Source: Deroplatys truncata (taxonomy: Eukaryota; Arthropoda; Insecta; Mantodea; Mantidae). Taken from it: a stretch of 64,000 nucleotides of DNA. Position numbers and translations under genes: made by a program. Positions within the stretch are counted from its first letter, which is position 1. Each line of letters starts with the position of its first letter. The stretch lies in the NCBI GenBank assembly GCA_030765065.1, contig CM060981.1, positions 226,183,152-226,247,151 of the forward strand, read 5' to 3'. Under the pieces are notes generated by a model. It worked only from the letters and a program-made list of their open reading frames with translations. It was not told the DNA's origin and made no database searches. Shown here piece by piece: positions 44,888 through 56,990 of the stretch.

Positions 44888-46071
44888 TGGGGGTCACTCC
44901 AAAAGTTTGTAGCAGCAGCCACAAATATTCTTCAATTGAGTTGTAGCCTTAACAGCTTTTCAAAGTATTCTCGATTATGACGAACACACTTTTGCATCCA
45001 TTCAAATTACTTTGAAAATGCATCTGACCAAGCTTCTTTTGGGATATCGTTCACAGCTTCCATGTAAGCCCCAAAGGCATCATGTGATCAGAAATGGTGA
45101 CCATGGAGCTTTTCTTTTGTTTTGCATGGAGCTAAATCTGAGAATAAGGTGGTTTAGGAAGGACTCTAATGTTTTGATCAGTCATCAAATTGAGTGTTCT
45201 GGCTGCTGTGTGTGCAGAACCATTGTTATGGCGAAGAAGCAGGTGAGCGGTTGTTGATTGTAGATGCTTTGTTTTCCATGCTGCAATAACTGATGACAGA
45301 CAGTTACTCCCCACACTGCAGTAACTATCCGGAGTGACTGATGCTAAGTGATCGGTTTTTGAGAAGGAGGAGGAGGCCACCATCTTTCCTGCACTTTTGT
45401 TGGTGGTTCATCATCTGGAAAGCACCATACTGCCAATTGCTGGAACGTAGTGGTATATCCAGGATTCATCTCCTGCGACAGTCCTTGCTTCTTCCATTGT
45501 TGAATTTTTTTCGGCATGAAATGGCATCATTCCACATGAGCTGCTTTCTAACCTTCTGTTAATGAATGTAGTACACAATGGAAACAATGCTTGGTGACTT
45601 GAAGATGTTCATGAAGGATGGCATTCACTGCCATTGATCTAATGTTAAGGATACTCTGAAGGTCAGCATAGGTGATGTGGGGATCCTCCATTAATAATTT
45701 CTGTGCATTTGCAAGTGTTTCTGAAGTTACTGCTGTGGGAGGCGACCTGCACGAGGTATGTCTTCCAGCGATTCCCAACCTCTTTCGAACTCCCAAAACC
45801 AGTTTCCAATGGTAGCTCTGGATGGCGACACTGCTCTGCTTTTAGGCCCTTTTTGAAGTTGTCATAAATCATGGCACAAAAATCAGTTGTATCATCTCCG
45901 TTATGTTTGCCTGAATGTGCTTCCGGCCACATTTTTGCAAAAACACTTGCCACATTGTGACCTATTAAAGTCTGTTTATAGCTTTAAAATATCTCTCTTT
46001 CAAATCGAAGGAGTTATTATTGCTGTCACTTTTAAGGTTTAACCACTGCTAAAAACTTTCAGAGTGATCCT
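44888..46071 (-). mobile_element. mariner element, 1.18 kb, degraded
   Basis: TA-adjacent ends GGGTCACTCCAAAAGTTTGT and (complement) GGATCACTCTGAAAGTTTTT form inverted repeats. Transposase pieces on the minus strand: MIYDNFKKGLKAEQC (45880s), HITYADLQSILNIRSMAVNA (HTH, 45690-45640), NNGSAHTAART (near 45230) where HHDNASAHTA is usual, and LPKPPYS (near 45150). The expected catalytic Asp of the HDN motif reads Asn-Asn-Gly, and reading frames are broken. Same group as the fragment at 41725. Confidence 0.85.
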
Positions 46072-46487
46072 TATATGTTTATGGGGGAAGCAGTGTAATC
46101 GAAGCGTAGATAGGATTCCTCTTTCCCTCAAACTTTAGCATTTCAACACAGTCATGTAAAATTGCACAACCTAATGGCGACATGCAACTCATCCACATTT
46201 TAGAATGAGGATCATTTGCATATTTCAAAACTCAAACAGAAGTCCTATATTCTGTTCATAATGGTAATCATTGTTGGCAGTGCTGCTTTGGTGTTAAATA
46301 TCTGAAAACCTTTTGCAGTTATTTGATTTGTATTCAAATTTGTAAAGTCCAAAAATAAAGCCACATCAGCCGTTGAACTGTTTTATGTACCATTTCCTTG
46401 ATGAAAGTTGTGTTATATGAAGATAACAGCCTTCTGGTTACAAGCCATCATAGGCAAATTACCAATATTATTTGGTTTTCCTTCTAG

Positions 46488-46708
46488 GTATGATTTAGAT
46501 GAAACCTTTTCACCTCCATCACATGATGACAGCTTTTTCTATATTCGCTATCCAAAGCCTGGCAGCAGACAACAAACACCAGAACCAAATTTTAGAAGAG
46601 TTAGTGCATCTGAGAGGATTAGGGACCAAACAGCAAAACAAGACTTTTCTCAACATACTGAGCAGTGCCGTCAGTTCATCCCACAGGCCAACATGACTAC
46701 TACAGCAG
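46488..46708 (+). CDS. Host gene, coding exon 2 (73 codons)
   Basis: The acceptor CCTTCTAG ends at 46487; the donor is GTATGAAA after 46708. With exon 1 it forms Arg across the junction, then YDLDETFSPPSHDDSFFYIR, YPKP, a SRQQTPEPNFRRVSASERIR stretch and MTTTA. One base is left over for the next junction. The segment is rich in Pro, Ser, Gln and Asp with an aromatic patch (FFYIRY), as in disordered proteins with a short conserved linear motif. RRVSAS is a basophilic-kinase-like site (inference). Codon usage and the lack of stops in this frame contrast with the surrounding intron. Function unknown. Confidence 0.72.
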
Positions 46709-46929
46709 GTATGAAAATGCATTATACAAATTGAGCTTGAAAGTTTAAGAAGCTAGACTGGCTTAATTGTGTTTCAGAAGGAATGTTCTTATGCTTCTGG
46801 TAGGTAATAAGCTTCTTAAAAACTGTAAACCGCGGAAACTTACATTAAAATTGCATCCAATTAGTATTAATCTTATAAGCACCAATATTTTCACTTGCAT
46901 AAAAAATTGTAGAGCAGGGATTTTGTTTC

Positions 46930-46932
<3 letters not shown>

Positions 46933-47006
<74 letters not shown>
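46933..47006. repeat. (ATT)n microsatellite
   Basis: About 24 perfect ATT units, 225 bases downstream of exon 2. Long perfect runs are likely length-polymorphic. The poly-Ile frames on both strands are artefacts. Confidence 0.97.
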
Positions 47007-47580
47007 TCTCGCATATTTCATGACTTGTAAAAACCTTCTGGATTGATTTTATAATACTAAGCTAAATTGCCATCAATTTTAGTGCAGATGTAGTCTCAAA
47101 TATGAAGTGTCTAAAAGCTTTCACTGCTTTCAACATACAACTATTACTTAGATGCTAACTATAACATGGCATTCAAAATCCAGAGGAAATGCATAAAGGT
47201 TCTGTAAAAGTATTTTGTGGGATTAGGATAACAGATAAATATGCCATTATGTTTTAGTATTTAAATCTGTAAATCTAAAGAATGCTTCACTTTTAATGGA
47301 TGAAAGAGAGTTAGCTATAACAGTTGTGTTTACATTATTGTTAAAGGCAACTGAACTCGTGTCAGCCACTATAAATATCTTGCAGCACTTGATAATACAA
47401 TAAGTAAACTACCGTGTTAACAAGTAGATGTAAGATGGCAAACAATTTAACCTTGCATTAATTATTGTGTCATTGACAGGTGGTGGTGAGAGCGCGCATG
47501 GCATTTAGTGCTATGCTACTAACTCAAGATAAAAGACTGTTGTCGAACATTTCTGCTTTCGTTATGTTTGCTTACTATAA

Positions 47581-49565
47581 ATAGTTGGTTGCTTGGTTTC
47601 TAATGTTTGGCATTGGCTATGAAGTCATTAGTTCTCTTGCACTCCAGTATTTTGATGAAAGGCTGGGCAGCGAAGTAGGTGGCCTCGCTGTGTATGTTTT
47701 CCAGATTCACAGAAAGGGCATATTGGAGATTCTGCTATGCCAATTCTATGCAGATGTTTTCTGAAGCAGTCATAGCTTGTTGTTAATCTAAAAATTGCCA
47801 CTGATAAACATTTTATCAGAGTTTTCGTTTTGCTTATAATCTTTTTTTATTGTTGTATATTAATGTAAACACCCTTTTAATAGTCATTGTACAGAGGAGG
47901 CAGATGATTTTGATGTAATTTTGCTACCTTTCTGAGCAAGAAAATTGGCAGTTTCATTACCTTCTATTCTACAATGTGCTGGTGCCCGTTAAAGTATTAT
48001 TCTTTTATTTAAATTGTTTTATAATTTTACAATATTCTGTGACAATCTTCAGTGTCACTGACCATTGACAAATGTTGCTTGAGGGATGTTAAACTAATAC
48101 TTTGCAAAATTTTGCTGCATCGTCAATGCTAATCATTCAAAATGACAGCACCAACGCTTGGACACTTGGGGAAAAGAGTGACTTCCTGCACTGTGTACAG
48201 CAGATGATACAATGAATTCGTGAATCAGTGTTGCTATAATGCCAGGAATATGTGTTAAGAGGATGAAATTCCCTGAATAAAGCAACTGCAGTAAGCTATG
48301 ATAATAATGTACAGTGAGATTTCTTTGATTTTAGATTATTAATTGTAATATTCAATATTTTAATATTGAATTTTAGGTTAAGCTTATTATCTTAAGTTTG
48401 ATTGTTGATTTTATGTACTCAGATATTTTTCTTCGGTAGTTTTTGATCCTTTTTAGTATTTGCAGATAATTTATAGATATTAGCATAGTATATGTTGAAT
48501 TTGTTAGCTATATCACAGTCATCTGTAATTGTATTATAAATAAAAGGTATTTTTTGATTACCTATTATTTTGTGTATTTTGTGTGAATCTGTATGCTTTT
48601 TGGCCATCTTTTCTATAATCCATGTTTTGTAGAAAATTGTTAGCTTTCTCTTTTACTATGTTAATTTCTTTTTTGAATTGAGCTGTCAGTTTTCTCCAGT
48701 TTTGTACTTTTGGATCTTAAGATTGTTCAGCTGCTTTCCGGCTAGGTCTCTTTTTGCATCTTTTCTAGTTGTGGGTTCCAAAAAGGTTTGTAGTTCTTAA
48801 TCATTCCTTTTGATATATATTTCTTTGCTGTTTTTAAAATTGTTCCACCTAAATCTTTGTTTATGTAACTTGGTTCATGTAGATATTTTTCAAATTTGGT
48901 TTCTAATTCGCTTTTATAGTCTTTCTACTTTAAAAAGGCAAAGTTCCATCTAGGTTTATAGCTTACTGGAATCACACTTTTCTTTTCAAATTTAATAGTG
49001 GCAATTACAGTTCTGAACCAAGATCTTCTAACATTTGTTAGGAGATTTGCATGTATTGATTAGAGGACACTAAAAGTAGGTCAGCAGCAGATTAGTGGAT
49101 TAAGGTTCATAGATCTTACTTATGGTAAATTACTTCTGCAATTGCTGAATGTAATAGATCTCCCAAGTTTTCCAGCATTTTTTAATTTATTATAATATTT
49201 TCAAGATTAGGAGTGGTGTTTGGAGAGTTATATACAGAATGAATTTTTAAGTGGGATTTGTTCATCCATATATCCAGTTTAATTATTTCTATTTTATCTA
49301 TGTTTATTTCTGTAATGGTTTTAAAAGATGAAATGAGATTCTTTTCAACTCCAACTAGAATACTGCTGCTTATTTGCCGTCCTTTAAGAGAATGAATTTA
49401 CACTTAAATCTTGAAGCTGGTAATACATTACATGGTGTAATGTTAGATTTGAATCTTGAAATTGTGAATATATCGATATTATGATCATATATAATTTTAG
49501 TCAATTCAAGTTCTTTTGCTTGTGTTAGTCCTGTATTTCACTGTAAAATTTTTAATGAATTATGG
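47581..49565 (-). pseudogene. LINE with endonuclease and RNase H remnants, RT largely deleted
   Basis: On the minus strand an APE-type endonuclease start is visible near 49560-49470 (LKILQ..., then AKELELTKIIYDHNIDIFTI). A linker follows at 48607-48419 (IHKIIGNQKIPFIYNTITDD...DIANKFNIYY), which in Jockey/I-type LINEs precedes the RT. Then, with only about 350 bases between, come the RNase H end (APAHCRIEGNETANFLAQKG, near 47990) and the C-terminal knuckle region (HRIGIAESPICPFCESGKHT-like, near 47760) in another frame. The RT, normally over 800 bases, cannot fit. Its RNase H suggests an I- or LOA-like clade (inference). The last 72 bases (47581-47652) recur at 58998-59075. Confidence 0.72.
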
Positions 49566-49592
49566 ATATTCTGTTGTTTAACTTAAAAAGAG

Positions 49593-49627
49593 ATCCCCCC
49601 CTGGAAATCCAAATGGGGGGGGGGATT
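49593..49627. repeat. C-run/G-run inverted pair
   Basis: ATCCCCCCC and a run of ten Gs flank about 14 bases (TGGAAATCCAAAT). It could form a hairpin or reflect an error-prone homopolymer. It sits just beyond the 5' end of the LINE relic. Confidence 0.6.
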
Positions 49628-50963
49628 ATTTTACTTCAGAATATTTCTCTTTGCAAGGAGGTATCATATCTGGAGTGTTTCAAACATATTGTAACCATTT
49701 AAGAATGGACACCATATTTGGTAATTACATCACCGTAAGTAGAGAGTGGTATGGATGGGAAAGAAAATTAAATGATTCCCTAGGCCTCGAATACTGAGTC
49801 CAGAAAGACTGATTAGGAAAGACTAAAGAGGGGATCTGATAAATCAAAAAGGAGTGTCAATCCAGGTCTTAACTCGCCAAGCTGAGCAGTGCTTATTGGT
49901 GAGCAGCCCCTCCCTTTAGTTTATCACATGATATTGTCCAGATAGGTTCCTTTAATCCTTCAAATTTCAAAAGGAATTAAAGGCTGTGGTTTCTCATCCT
50001 AATCATGCAAATTTTTAAGAAAAGCATGAGCTTCTGTTATGATAATGTTGCTAGACGTTTCGGAGTTCTTGAGAGTTTCAAAGTGTCTTTCTTCTTGTGA
50101 ACAACGTTAACTGCCTGAACTTAGAGTTCCATCTAGTTGCATCAACAGAAGGTATTTATTTTGCTACACAAGAACTCAAAATGGAAGATCTGTGTAGTGA
50201 TGAGCATGCATTTGAATTCACAAAACATATTCTGGCTTTTGAAGCCGAAATTATAAAGTCAATAATTATAATAATCTGGGAAGGATAGCAAAATAAAATA
50301 AATAATAAAAATATTTAAAATCAATGCATGTATTAAAAGGAGAAGCATTGGGAAAATTGTTGACTGTTAAAAGTGACAGAAAGGCCAGACAGGCACAGTT
50401 TAGCTAATTAGGGACCAGCCCCAGGTATAAAGAGTAAATCCGCTGAAGCCAGTTTCTCTTAGAATTAATGGGTGCAGTTGCACTGGCCAGGATGTGAAGG
50501 TCACTAGAAGCTTCATGAATCTCAGTTTTGATGCGAAATGTTAAAGGGGAGAGAGGGGAAGTTAGGAGGTTTTTCCTTGTATCACACGTGTGGTGAGGAC
50601 ACACTCTCGTTGGGGCCCTCTTGGGGTGCGGAACAATATTCTCTGGGTGTGAACTTGCAAGACGATCAAACGTTCAGCTGTAATTGATAATCTTCGGTCT
50701 TGGAAAAGACACAGTAACATCGTAAGAATTTAAAAGTGATCGGCAAATCTTAAGTCTTATTTTAATGGTGAATAAAAGTGTTCCAAGAAAGCGTTCGTGT
50801 TTCTATGTACATACACTCACGCATACCCAGTGATTAAGATCTCATGCTCGAGCAGCCGTGGCAAAGTATAAAAAAAACAACTAGGAGGAGAAACGCAGCA
50901 ATTGTGAGGCAAAGGTATTGCTTCAGTGGTTGGAGGATGTAGCGTGGCTGCGTCACTTTAGCA

Positions 50964-52098
50964 CAGTGGAATCTTGTTAGCACATTTCTCATTAACACAT
51001 TTTCTGTGTATTATGTTGAATTATAAAATTCCAGCACAAAATGCACCAAATCTAATAAATAACGTTTGTTTATTGTCTTCTTGGTCCCGCTTACTACGTT
51101 CAAAGTTTGACATCCTCATTCACTGTTTTGGTCAGTCCGGTGGGAGTAGGCGCTCATTATGTTCAAAGTTTGATGTCATTCACTACTTTGGTCAATCCTT
51201 GGTCATGGTGTAGAGACCAGTAGCCAGTGACATGCATGTATGTATATTTGTGTGGGCGGTATAGAGAATGCTTTAGCTTGGCATGGTAATTGCCAATGAT
51301 AGTTTCTACTGTTGAGTGTTGACCAAACATACATAGATAGTATTTTAAATTTTCTTTTGCAATGCCAAAAAAGAAAGTGTAGCAAATAACCACAATGATA
51401 AACTTAAAATCCTTGAAGTAGATAGCAATCCAAATATGAAACACGTGGATATAGCGCGGAGGTTAAACATTCCCTCGTCAATCTTAAACACAGTTATTAG
51501 CAAATGTAAGCTGATTGAAACTGCTTTTGAAGAAGTAAAAAAATGCTAAAACAAAAGTTTTCTCTTAGAAAGTAGGATCAGATCGAAATTTGTTTCATAG
51601 AAACACCTACCATATTCAGGTTTGTATTGAATACACTGAAGATACTATCTTCTACTGTACTCTTAATGTGATGCATGCTCTTAATTTTGTTTGTTTTTTT
51701 TAAGTGGAAATTGTTATCGCATGTGTAATAAAACGGCCAGCAAAGCCACTTTTATCGCTTCCATAATTCACAATTTATTCTTCTCAAACATTCACTAACC
51801 TCAAAACCTGCTTAAATTATACAGAGGAACTTACATATGTTTTAACAGGTTTGCCAACATAAATAAGTTGACCGATATAAAAGCTTGAATTATTTATTCT
51901 CAGACTTTGTGTATCCAAATTCAGCATAGAATTGGACTCAAATCGATTTCAATTCCTAATGAAAATGTAGTAATTATTTGATTTTATTACATAATTATGT
52001 TCTTAAATAGCAGATTTTGCATTTTTGTTGACACGTTTTCCCGTCTATGACATTCAAATCCTTGGGTCCCTGCAAAAACATACTAACTGATTCTACTG
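50964..52098 (+). mobile_element. pogo/Tigger-type element 1 (1135 bp) keeping a CENP-B-like HTH
   Basis: Ends CAGTGGAATCTTGTTAGCAC and (complement) CAGTAGAATCAGTTAGTATG. TA follows the right end. Inside on the plus strand, 51397-51549 encodes DKLKILEVDSNPNMKHVDIA then RRLNIPSSILNT and ends VKKC-stop, the N-terminal CENP-B/Tigger helix-turn-helix. The DDE domain is absent, so this is a non-autonomous deletion derivative. It is inserted in the hAT relic that continues at 52099. Confidence 0.85.
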
Positions 52099-53050
52099 TA
52101 TTTTGCCTACAAGCTCTTTCCATTGCAAGATTTAATTGTTAAGCAAGGCAGTGTAAGAAATGAACATGGGGGTACACATCCTTAACTTTCAATCTCCACA
52201 CCATCGTATATGTGATTTATCAGTGTATCCTTTTCATTCTTTAAAATTACAGCGAGCTGTGATAAAATGCACTCTGCTGTGCTCGTTGCATTTTGGCCAG
52301 AAGGTTCAAAGAAACCCCAGAATCTCTTAACAGGAAACCCTCAACTATCACAATATAGTAGCACAAAGACAAGTTGGAAAACATCTGATATATCCGTTGT
52401 CTCATCCACCATGGCACCCACACATTCAGCTTCGCTAAAACATATTCTCTGCAGACCTCCAACATGCACTGTAACGGTTCATACTCTTGGATGCACCTTT
52501 AAAGGAAAAGTGCTATCTAAATGAGATCTAAGCAGTGAATCTAGTTCACAAGTGTGTTTTATTAATGACAAAAAAAAACAGTGGTTTTGTAAATTCTTAG
52601 ATTCATCATGTCCTCTTAAGTGCTGGTTCATTTGAGGCACAAAAGTTTATAATTTTATGCCAATTATTATTATTATTTTGGACAACACTTTTCTGTTTTA
52701 GCAAACTTCATTGTTGTGTCATAAGACTGAGTCTTAAACTTTACTTAAACCCATACTGACATCAACCAATCCAAGAAGAGCAAGGTTAAGAACATTATTT
52801 AATTACTTTTCAGATTTTGCATGTTTGTGAATTTTTACATAGTCTTTTTTTTTAAGTCGGACACTTCTTTATCAGTCTCAGCCATATTTGAAGCATGTCC
52901 TAAAATCCCAAAGAGAAGAGACAGAAAACAGAAAAGTACAATTTCATGGTCACAAAGGCAGTCAAACTCGTTATAAATATTAGGATTAAAAGTTCGAGTA
53001 TATTGTTTTTGTCTACTGATAGCATACTGAGAAACGTTTAACATAGGAAT
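52099..53050 (-). pseudogene. hAT transposase relic (ZMYM-like group), interrupted
   Basis: On the minus strand a zinc-finger-like part at 53044-52835 (NPNIYNEFDCLCDHE...LFCFLSLLFG) recalls the TTF-type finger of this hAT group. The DETTDIS motif follows at 52406-52386, then FWGFFEPSGQNATSTAEC near 52310, an IYDGV-type motif near 52200 and YPHVHFLHCLA.QLNLAMER near 52180-52120. This is the expected order of the hAT catalytic domain start. The Tigger insertion at 52098 truncates it, and no C-terminal hAT part was found on the far side. Stops interrupt the frame. Confidence 0.78.
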
Positions 53051-53691
53051 AATTTGCCCTTGTGCTTTTATGTTGCACTTTTCATTGTGTTAAAACTACT
53101 AAATTTCAATGACTAAGAACTTGACACTGATATTATTAGCCTCCATTATCATACTGGCTATCCACACAAAAACTACATTAAATTGCACTAGTATTTAACT
53201 TGCCTATCAGTGCTCAATAGAAATGTCATACCATGGTAATCCGTGTGTAACAGCTACAAACACAATGGACTGCATTTGTGCAGCCTGCTCTAACATGTAT
53301 AATGCATGATGGAGCAATGGAATCAAGAGCTTCAGTTGAAACGAATGCTAATGGGACTACCAGGTGTAAAGAGGGAAATAGGCAGTACAGCAGACAATAA
53401 TTATTAATTGAAACAAGGAGCAAGGGCATATGACTAGATAATGTGGTTGAAGTCTAAGTAATATTTGCAGAAATTCACAAACATAAACTTCATTCTAACA
53501 AATACATTAAATTAATACATTTTTTCAGGCTGATCCTAATGGGGACAGCTGCAGACCACCTTCAAAAGCCGCCACTGCTCTTTTTGGTTTATTGTGCAAC
53601 TATTTAATTTTAGTATATGGAAATGTATCTTTTGAAAGCAGCATTTTTTTTAATAAAAACCTTAATGTTCAAAATCTAGTAGAAGAAACTA

Positions 53692-55151
53692 GGGCGGCAT
53701 GCACCAACCAAGGGTAAGCTCTACTTTTGTAAAAAAAAAAATACTATTCAACACTCGGTGACTTCCATACAAGAGTAAACTGCTTCTGAAGCATTTTACT
53801 CCTTTCAGATACTCCCAGATTAAATTACTGCAGAAGTAAATGTTGGAGAGCACTGTTATGTGGTATGTTACTACGAAATTAAATAGAGCTTGATTATCTC
53901 GAAGAAAACAGTGCTTATCTAGGTTACATTGATCTCGAAGAAAACACTGGGAATGCAATAGTGGTATACAAGAACCATGTGATACTTATACACAGAGAGA
54001 GTCCAATGAACGTTTCAGAAGAATCTTTTACATATCTTTTAAACCTGCTTGAGCACTTACAACAAAACTCAGACAGGTAATCAGCTCTATAACTGCAATT
54101 ATTGTTATGCATCCTGCAAGTGTTTCATACTACAACATTTCAGATACTTAGCTGCATTGCGATGAATTTAACATGACAGTCTAACACTGTATTAAATGGA
54201 GATGTTTAGGACTGACTTAACGCAATGTAACTTAAGAGTTTGGCAATTTCAAGCTTTTCCTTTCTGTTACGTCAAGTTTGATCTCACATGGTAATTAGAA
54301 CCAATGTGCACAAAGTAATAAAAGAACTATCAGTTAAGTCATTCTCATTACATTAAGTACATACCAATTAGGCCTTTAGTTTACCAGATTTCTTAACTTC
54401 ATGTCAAGTTAAGTAAAGTTCATCATAATTCTGGCATTACAGGCAATCTTAAATAAACGTTAATGTGTCTTCTGGTTCGTATTTTATCGTTAGCACACTA
54501 ACTTGAGGTTAAGATCAAGGTACTTATACATATAAATATACATGAGCATTCAGAAAATAAGACAATTCTTCTTCACTTTTGCATATTTCCCATACATTGT
54601 GGGTGGAATTGGCTGCACGCATGCTACTATTTTGTGCCCATCTGTGAATATGGTGAACTTTTCCAAAATCGGAAAGGGTATTTTTCCATCAACACTCGAG
54701 TGATCTACAATGCAAAATGAGTATTAAAAACATTGTTTGCAGAATTTTAAGCTCCTCTTCAGTACGTTTCCTGACATTGGAAGCATTAAACTCGTCAGTC
54801 ACGACTTTCAGCGTTTCTCTTCCAGCATCTTTATTACAAGTTTTTTACACCAATATTCTTTAAATGGGTTTTCCTTATTTCTACCAACAATCATATCTCC
54901 CCCCCACCCCCATTTCCTATCATACATAACCTTATTCATGTTTGCAGCAAGTAAATCGTGCAAACAAAACAATACCTTTGGGAGTAATGAGCTCCTACTT
55001 TCGTATTCATAACTAAGAGTAAATTGTAATTGAGCTCTCCAATGTTACTTCAGGAGTAAATTACTCCTGGAGTAACCTACTTCCGTAGTACAGACTACTT
55101 TAGTAAATGTTACTTCCGAAGCAATTTACTTCAACATGGTGGACACTGCCC
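53692..55151. mobile_element. 1460 bp element with GGGC ends and 3 bp duplication (Harbinger-like)
   Basis: CTA at 53689-53691 and 55152-55154 flank ends reading GGGCGGCATGCACCAACC and (complement) GGGCAGTGTCCACCATG. Both subterminal regions contain scattered AGTAA/TTACTCC motifs, including a palindrome CAGGAGTAAATTACTCCTG near 55050, and both have TTGGAGAGC about 130 bases in. A 3 bp duplication with GGGC ends suggests PIF/Harbinger. No transposase frame is intact or clearly recognisable. Confidence 0.6.
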
Positions 55152-55645
55152 CTATCCTTTGATGCAAAGAGCAAGGATGCATTGGCAAAGGTGGCAGAAG
55201 CAAACTGACCTCTGTGATAGCTTGTAGGAGTAGGTAACAGACTTGCCTGGTGAGAAAAGAGAAATTATACAAATATGGAGATATCTTGAGGAAAAGAATA
55301 AAAAATAATTTGAATGGGATTCAGAGAAACCATTAGATGAAACTTCTAGCAAAAATGAAAACTGCTGTTAAGTGAAAACAGGAATCACTTTGGTTAATGA
55401 TGTGAAATTTCTAAAATCCAAAATTTCAGTCTGATTCATTGAAATTTTTATACAGCAATCACAGTTTAATGTACAATATGTACACCAAATTTCATATGTA
55501 TTTTTAAGTAAGTCCCCGTTGCGGTGGTGGTGGTTTTTAATTTTAAACTCTTTAATAGTATATTAATAAATTGTATAGGTACATTTTTAATCCTACTGGT
55601 TTGGGAGAAAATAAATGTTTGACTGCCTCTGTGGTAAAAAGAACA

Positions 55646-55745
55646 AGTCTGATGAAGAGGCCTCTGAGCAAAATTACCGGTCCTTCATGCCCAATGTAGA
55701 ATGGGACATCAAGGACCACATCAGTTAAAGAGTGACCGTAAATAA
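55646..55745 (+). mobile_element. tRNA-derived SINE, copy 6 (3' fragment)
   Basis: Only the 3' half: GATGAAGAGGCCTCTGAGCA through AGAATGGGACATCAAGGACC to the CGTAAATAA tail. No head or B box. Confidence 0.85.
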
Positions 55746-56139
55746 TCCTCAAATTTTTATGGTAACCTCCAAATTCATATGGTTCCAGGTTCGTTTCCCA
55801 GCTGGAGAGTTGCAAATTTTCTGTAGCCAGGTTTATTCTCAATATTCCCTAGAGTCTGGAATGTGAATGTGTGTGAATTTAATGTAATAGTTAAAAGTAA
55901 CACCACTCCAAAGATTAATTACACTTTTAGTGAGTGAACATTGCTGATGAGCAATTGTTCCAAAGGTAAAAAGCTACCAACATGCCTGGATGTTAAAGGT
56001 GGCATATAAATGGAGCAGTAAAAATAGTATAAATAAGTGAATGTTAAGTAAGAGATCTCAATTTTTTGCTTATTAATTTACAGAATAGGAGTATTGTTGT
56101 TTAATATCATAACTAAGCATCCTAACAAAAGTTAAAATC

Positions 56140-56990
56140 ATTTTTACTTTTGCTACGTATAGTAAGTAGGGGAAATATTACATTCCACCCAAAAATTCGA
56201 TACCAAGATTTCATTACAAATACATGTTTTGAGGTGCCTGAATCCAAAAAAAACATTTTTAGAAAAAGGTCCATGTATATGTCTGTGAACAGCATAACTT
56301 GAAAAGAAAAAGTCGGATAAATACCAAATTTGGGTTCAGTGTCTTTCAAAGATGCGACACAAAGATTTTCAAGAAAAATTCCCACCCCCACCCACGCCAG
56401 ACTACCCTTTACATGGAGCATTTTTCAAAAATTTTGATTTTCTCAAAAATGGCTAACAATTTTTATTAAAATATCATATGTTTAAGATATTTTCATGACA
56501 AATGAAATGTATATCTTGAATTCTCTGGGAATGTCCCCAAAAGTCCTCTTCATTCTGAATGGGTATTGGGTAACTGGTAAACCTTAAGAGATAGACAAAA
56601 TTTTTCTATGCAAAAAATGTAGATCTTGTTAAAACACACAATTTATCATATACACTTTTTTGTGTGGAGTGAACGATTTCTGAGATATTCCTTGTAATTT
56701 TTTTTTCATTTTGCAATACTTTAAAATTTTTCTCAAATGGGAGTTTATTCATTTTTTTTTTATGTTCTGGACATACAAAGAGAATGGAATGCTCTACATA
56801 GCAACCAGCTCTTAAAAGATTTGACTCTCACTTAAAGCCTACCATCCCCTTGTGCCTACAAGAAAATTAGCAATAAGTTTCTGCAAAAGTTTATCTGGAT
56901 TAACATGAAGTAGATGGAGAATAAGCATTTGTAAAAATAGATTGTACAAGAGTGGAGAAAGTTGTGTGAGTGCAACACATCAGTTTTTTT
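56140..56990 (-). mobile_element. HX element, copy H (near full length)
   Basis: Right end at 56144 (TTTTACTTTTGCTACGTATA, with part of the TCTCTACTA motif lost) to the left end near 56988. The recurring short frame spans 56421-56122. Overall order as in copy F. Confidence 0.85.

Larger units (their letters stand above)
34624..46487 (+). other. Intron 1 of the host gene (11.9 kb)
   Basis: Bounded by GTGAGA and a pyrimidine-rich CCTTCTAG. It contains two SINEs, two HX copies and four mariner/Tc1 relics listed separately. Stretches 34650-35430, 35616-36763, 38434-39229 and 40079-41724 hold nothing I recognise. Confidence 0.65.

Noticed and set aside
46763-47030. Poly-Ile frames on both strands
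   Set aside because: Simple consequence of the ATT microsatellite.
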